From assembly GCA_944989445.1 (NCBI GenBank), contig CALYLW010000281.1, positions 198,824 through 262,823 on the forward strand: 64,000 bases of DNA. The letters are read 5' to 3'. The stretch comes from Ampullaceana balthica. Its lineage: Eukaryota > Mollusca > Gastropoda > Lymnaeidae. A program made the translations under genes and the position numbers. Of this stretch, positions 63,164 to 64,000 are shown one piece after another (position 1 is the stretch's first letter; every line of letters begins with the position of its first letter). The notes beneath the pieces were generated by a model. That model saw nothing but the letters and a program-made list of their open reading frames with translations, was not told the DNA's origin and ran no database searches.

Positions 63164-63236
63164 TCCCACATCCATAACCACACACACATGGTTAAAAACA
63201 ATGAAAATCGTAAACTTCACAACATGATGAGTGAAC

Positions 63237-63385
63237 GAAAAGTGCAAGTGTAAACATGATTATAAACAAAAGTACAAGTATAATCATGATTATAAACAAA
63301 AGTACAAGTATAATCATGATTATAAACAAAAGTACAAGTATAATCATAATTATAAACAAACGTGCAAGTATAAAATGATTATAAA
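63237..63385 (-). repeat. 30-bp stop-codon/3'UTR boundary repeat, G5
   Basis: Five tandem 30-bp units where G4 has two. Each unit contains TTTATAATCAT or a close variant, repeating the terminal Leu-stop codons. Most units carry the ATAATCATGATTAT palindrome. Confidence 0.88.
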
Positions 63386-63585
63386 CTCCTGAACTCAACA
63401 TAATCAATGATGAGGGCGGCGTTGTTGCCTTGCCAGGTTGGGAGCCAAGCGTTGCGGGCGTTCCAGAAATCTGTTTTGGGGCGGGGGGAGCCGTTCTGCC
63501 ACGGCTTGGAGACGCCTCCGTAGTGGTTACCATCCGGGAAGTAACCGTTTGTGCCGCCCACGGCAACGTTGAACATGATGTAGAA
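63379..63585 (-). CDS. G5: beta-1,3-glucan-binding protein / GH16 laminarinase-like, last exon
   Basis: Only the terminal coding exon is visible: 207 nt, 68 codons plus TAA, starting right after a CCACAG acceptor in phase 0. It encodes FYIMFNVAVGGTNGYFPDGN, then NGSPRPKTDFWNARNAWLPT, then WQGNNAALIIDYVEFRSL, the C-terminus of the GH16 domain. It differs from G4 at five of the last 65 residues. The gene continues beyond the right edge; intron 11 starts at 63586 and is occupied by the same 26-bp array as in G4. Confidence 0.92.
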   Translation of the reverse strand, partial: FYIMFNVAVGGTNGYFPDGNHYGGVSKPWQNGSPRPKTDFWNARNAWLPTWQGNNAALIIDYVEFRSL

Positions 63586-63593
63586 CTGTGGTT

Positions 63594-64000
63594 GGTGAGA
63601 CAACAGAGGTGGTATTATTGGTGAGACAACAGAGGTGGTATTATTGGTGAGACAACAGAGGTGGTATTATTGGTGAGACAACAGAGGTGGTATTATTGGT
63701 GAGACAACAGAGGTGGTATTATTGGTGAGACAACAGAGGTGGTATTATTGGTGGGATAACAGAGGTGGTATCATTTGTGAGACAACAGAGGTGGTATTAT
63801 TGGTGAGACAACAGAGGTGGTATTATTGGTGAGACAACAGAGGTGGTATTATTGGTGGGATAACAGAGGTGGTATCATTTGTGAGACAACAGAGGTGGTA
63901 TTATTTGTGAGACAACAGAGGTGGTATTATTGGTGAGACAACAGAGGTGGTATTATTGGTGAGACAAAAGAGGTGGTATTATTGGTGGGATAACAGAGGT
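63594..64000. repeat. 26-bp minisatellite, G5 intron 11
   Basis: About 15 units of GGTGAGACAACAGAGGTGGT then ATTATT continue past the right edge. A GGTGGGATAACAG...ATCATTTG variant recurs at least twice, marking a duplicated block. No AG occurs on the gene strand, as in G4. Confidence 0.95.

Overview
This window is animal nuclear DNA. It is AT-rich, its genes are split by GT-AG introns, and it carries LINEs, a tRNA-derived SINE, hAT-type MITEs and many minisatellites. The gene content, secreted CBM39-like plus GH16 beta-1,3-glucan-binding proteins (also called GNBP, LGBP or laminarinase-like), points to an invertebrate. A mollusc, perhaps a heterobranch gastropod, fits best, but the species is an inference.

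Layout: five paralogous genes lie head-to-tail, all on the minus strand. G1 (2033-7992) shows its first four exons and runs off the left edge. G2 (13783-22968), G3 (30693-40761) and G4 (48353-57592) are complete, with 12 coding exons each and open frames of 438, 439 and 438 aa. G5 (63379 onward) shows only its last exon. I rebuilt every exon by hand. The 11 intron positions and phases (1,1,1,0,0,1,1,1,2,2,0) are the same in G2-G4. Each encodes a signal peptide, a CBM39-like glucan-binding region (exons 1-3) and a GH16 domain (exons 4-12) with the complete ExDxxE catalytic motif. G1 and G2 resemble each other, as do G3, G4 and G5. G4 and G5 are the most recent pair and also share 3' flank and intron 11 repeats.

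The space between and inside the genes is filled with tandem repeats: a 2 kb 25-bp array (left edge), 2.6 kb of a 39-bp unit, 1.9 kb of a 13-bp unit, 3.4 kb of a 19-bp unit, exactly 81 copies of a 46-bp unit, 1.2 kb of a 26-bp unit, and over a dozen smaller arrays.

Most unusual point: several arrays are copies of exon boundaries. The G1 and G2 intron 4 arrays repeat the last 21 nt of exon 4 plus the first 4 nt of the intron, so every unit is another full 5' splice site (about 80 in G1). The G3 exon 7 acceptor is repeated 8 times, and the same acceptor in G4 is duplicated. The G4 exon 3 donor and G2 exon 9 acceptor are also duplicated, and the G4/G5 stop-codon boundary is repeated with a 30-bp period. 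The G4/G5 intron 11 array contains no AG on the sense strand for about 1.3 kb upstream of the exon 12 acceptor. I propose recurrent boundary-spanning minisatellite formation as the candidate undescribed phenomenon. Its effect on splicing cannot be judged from DNA alone.
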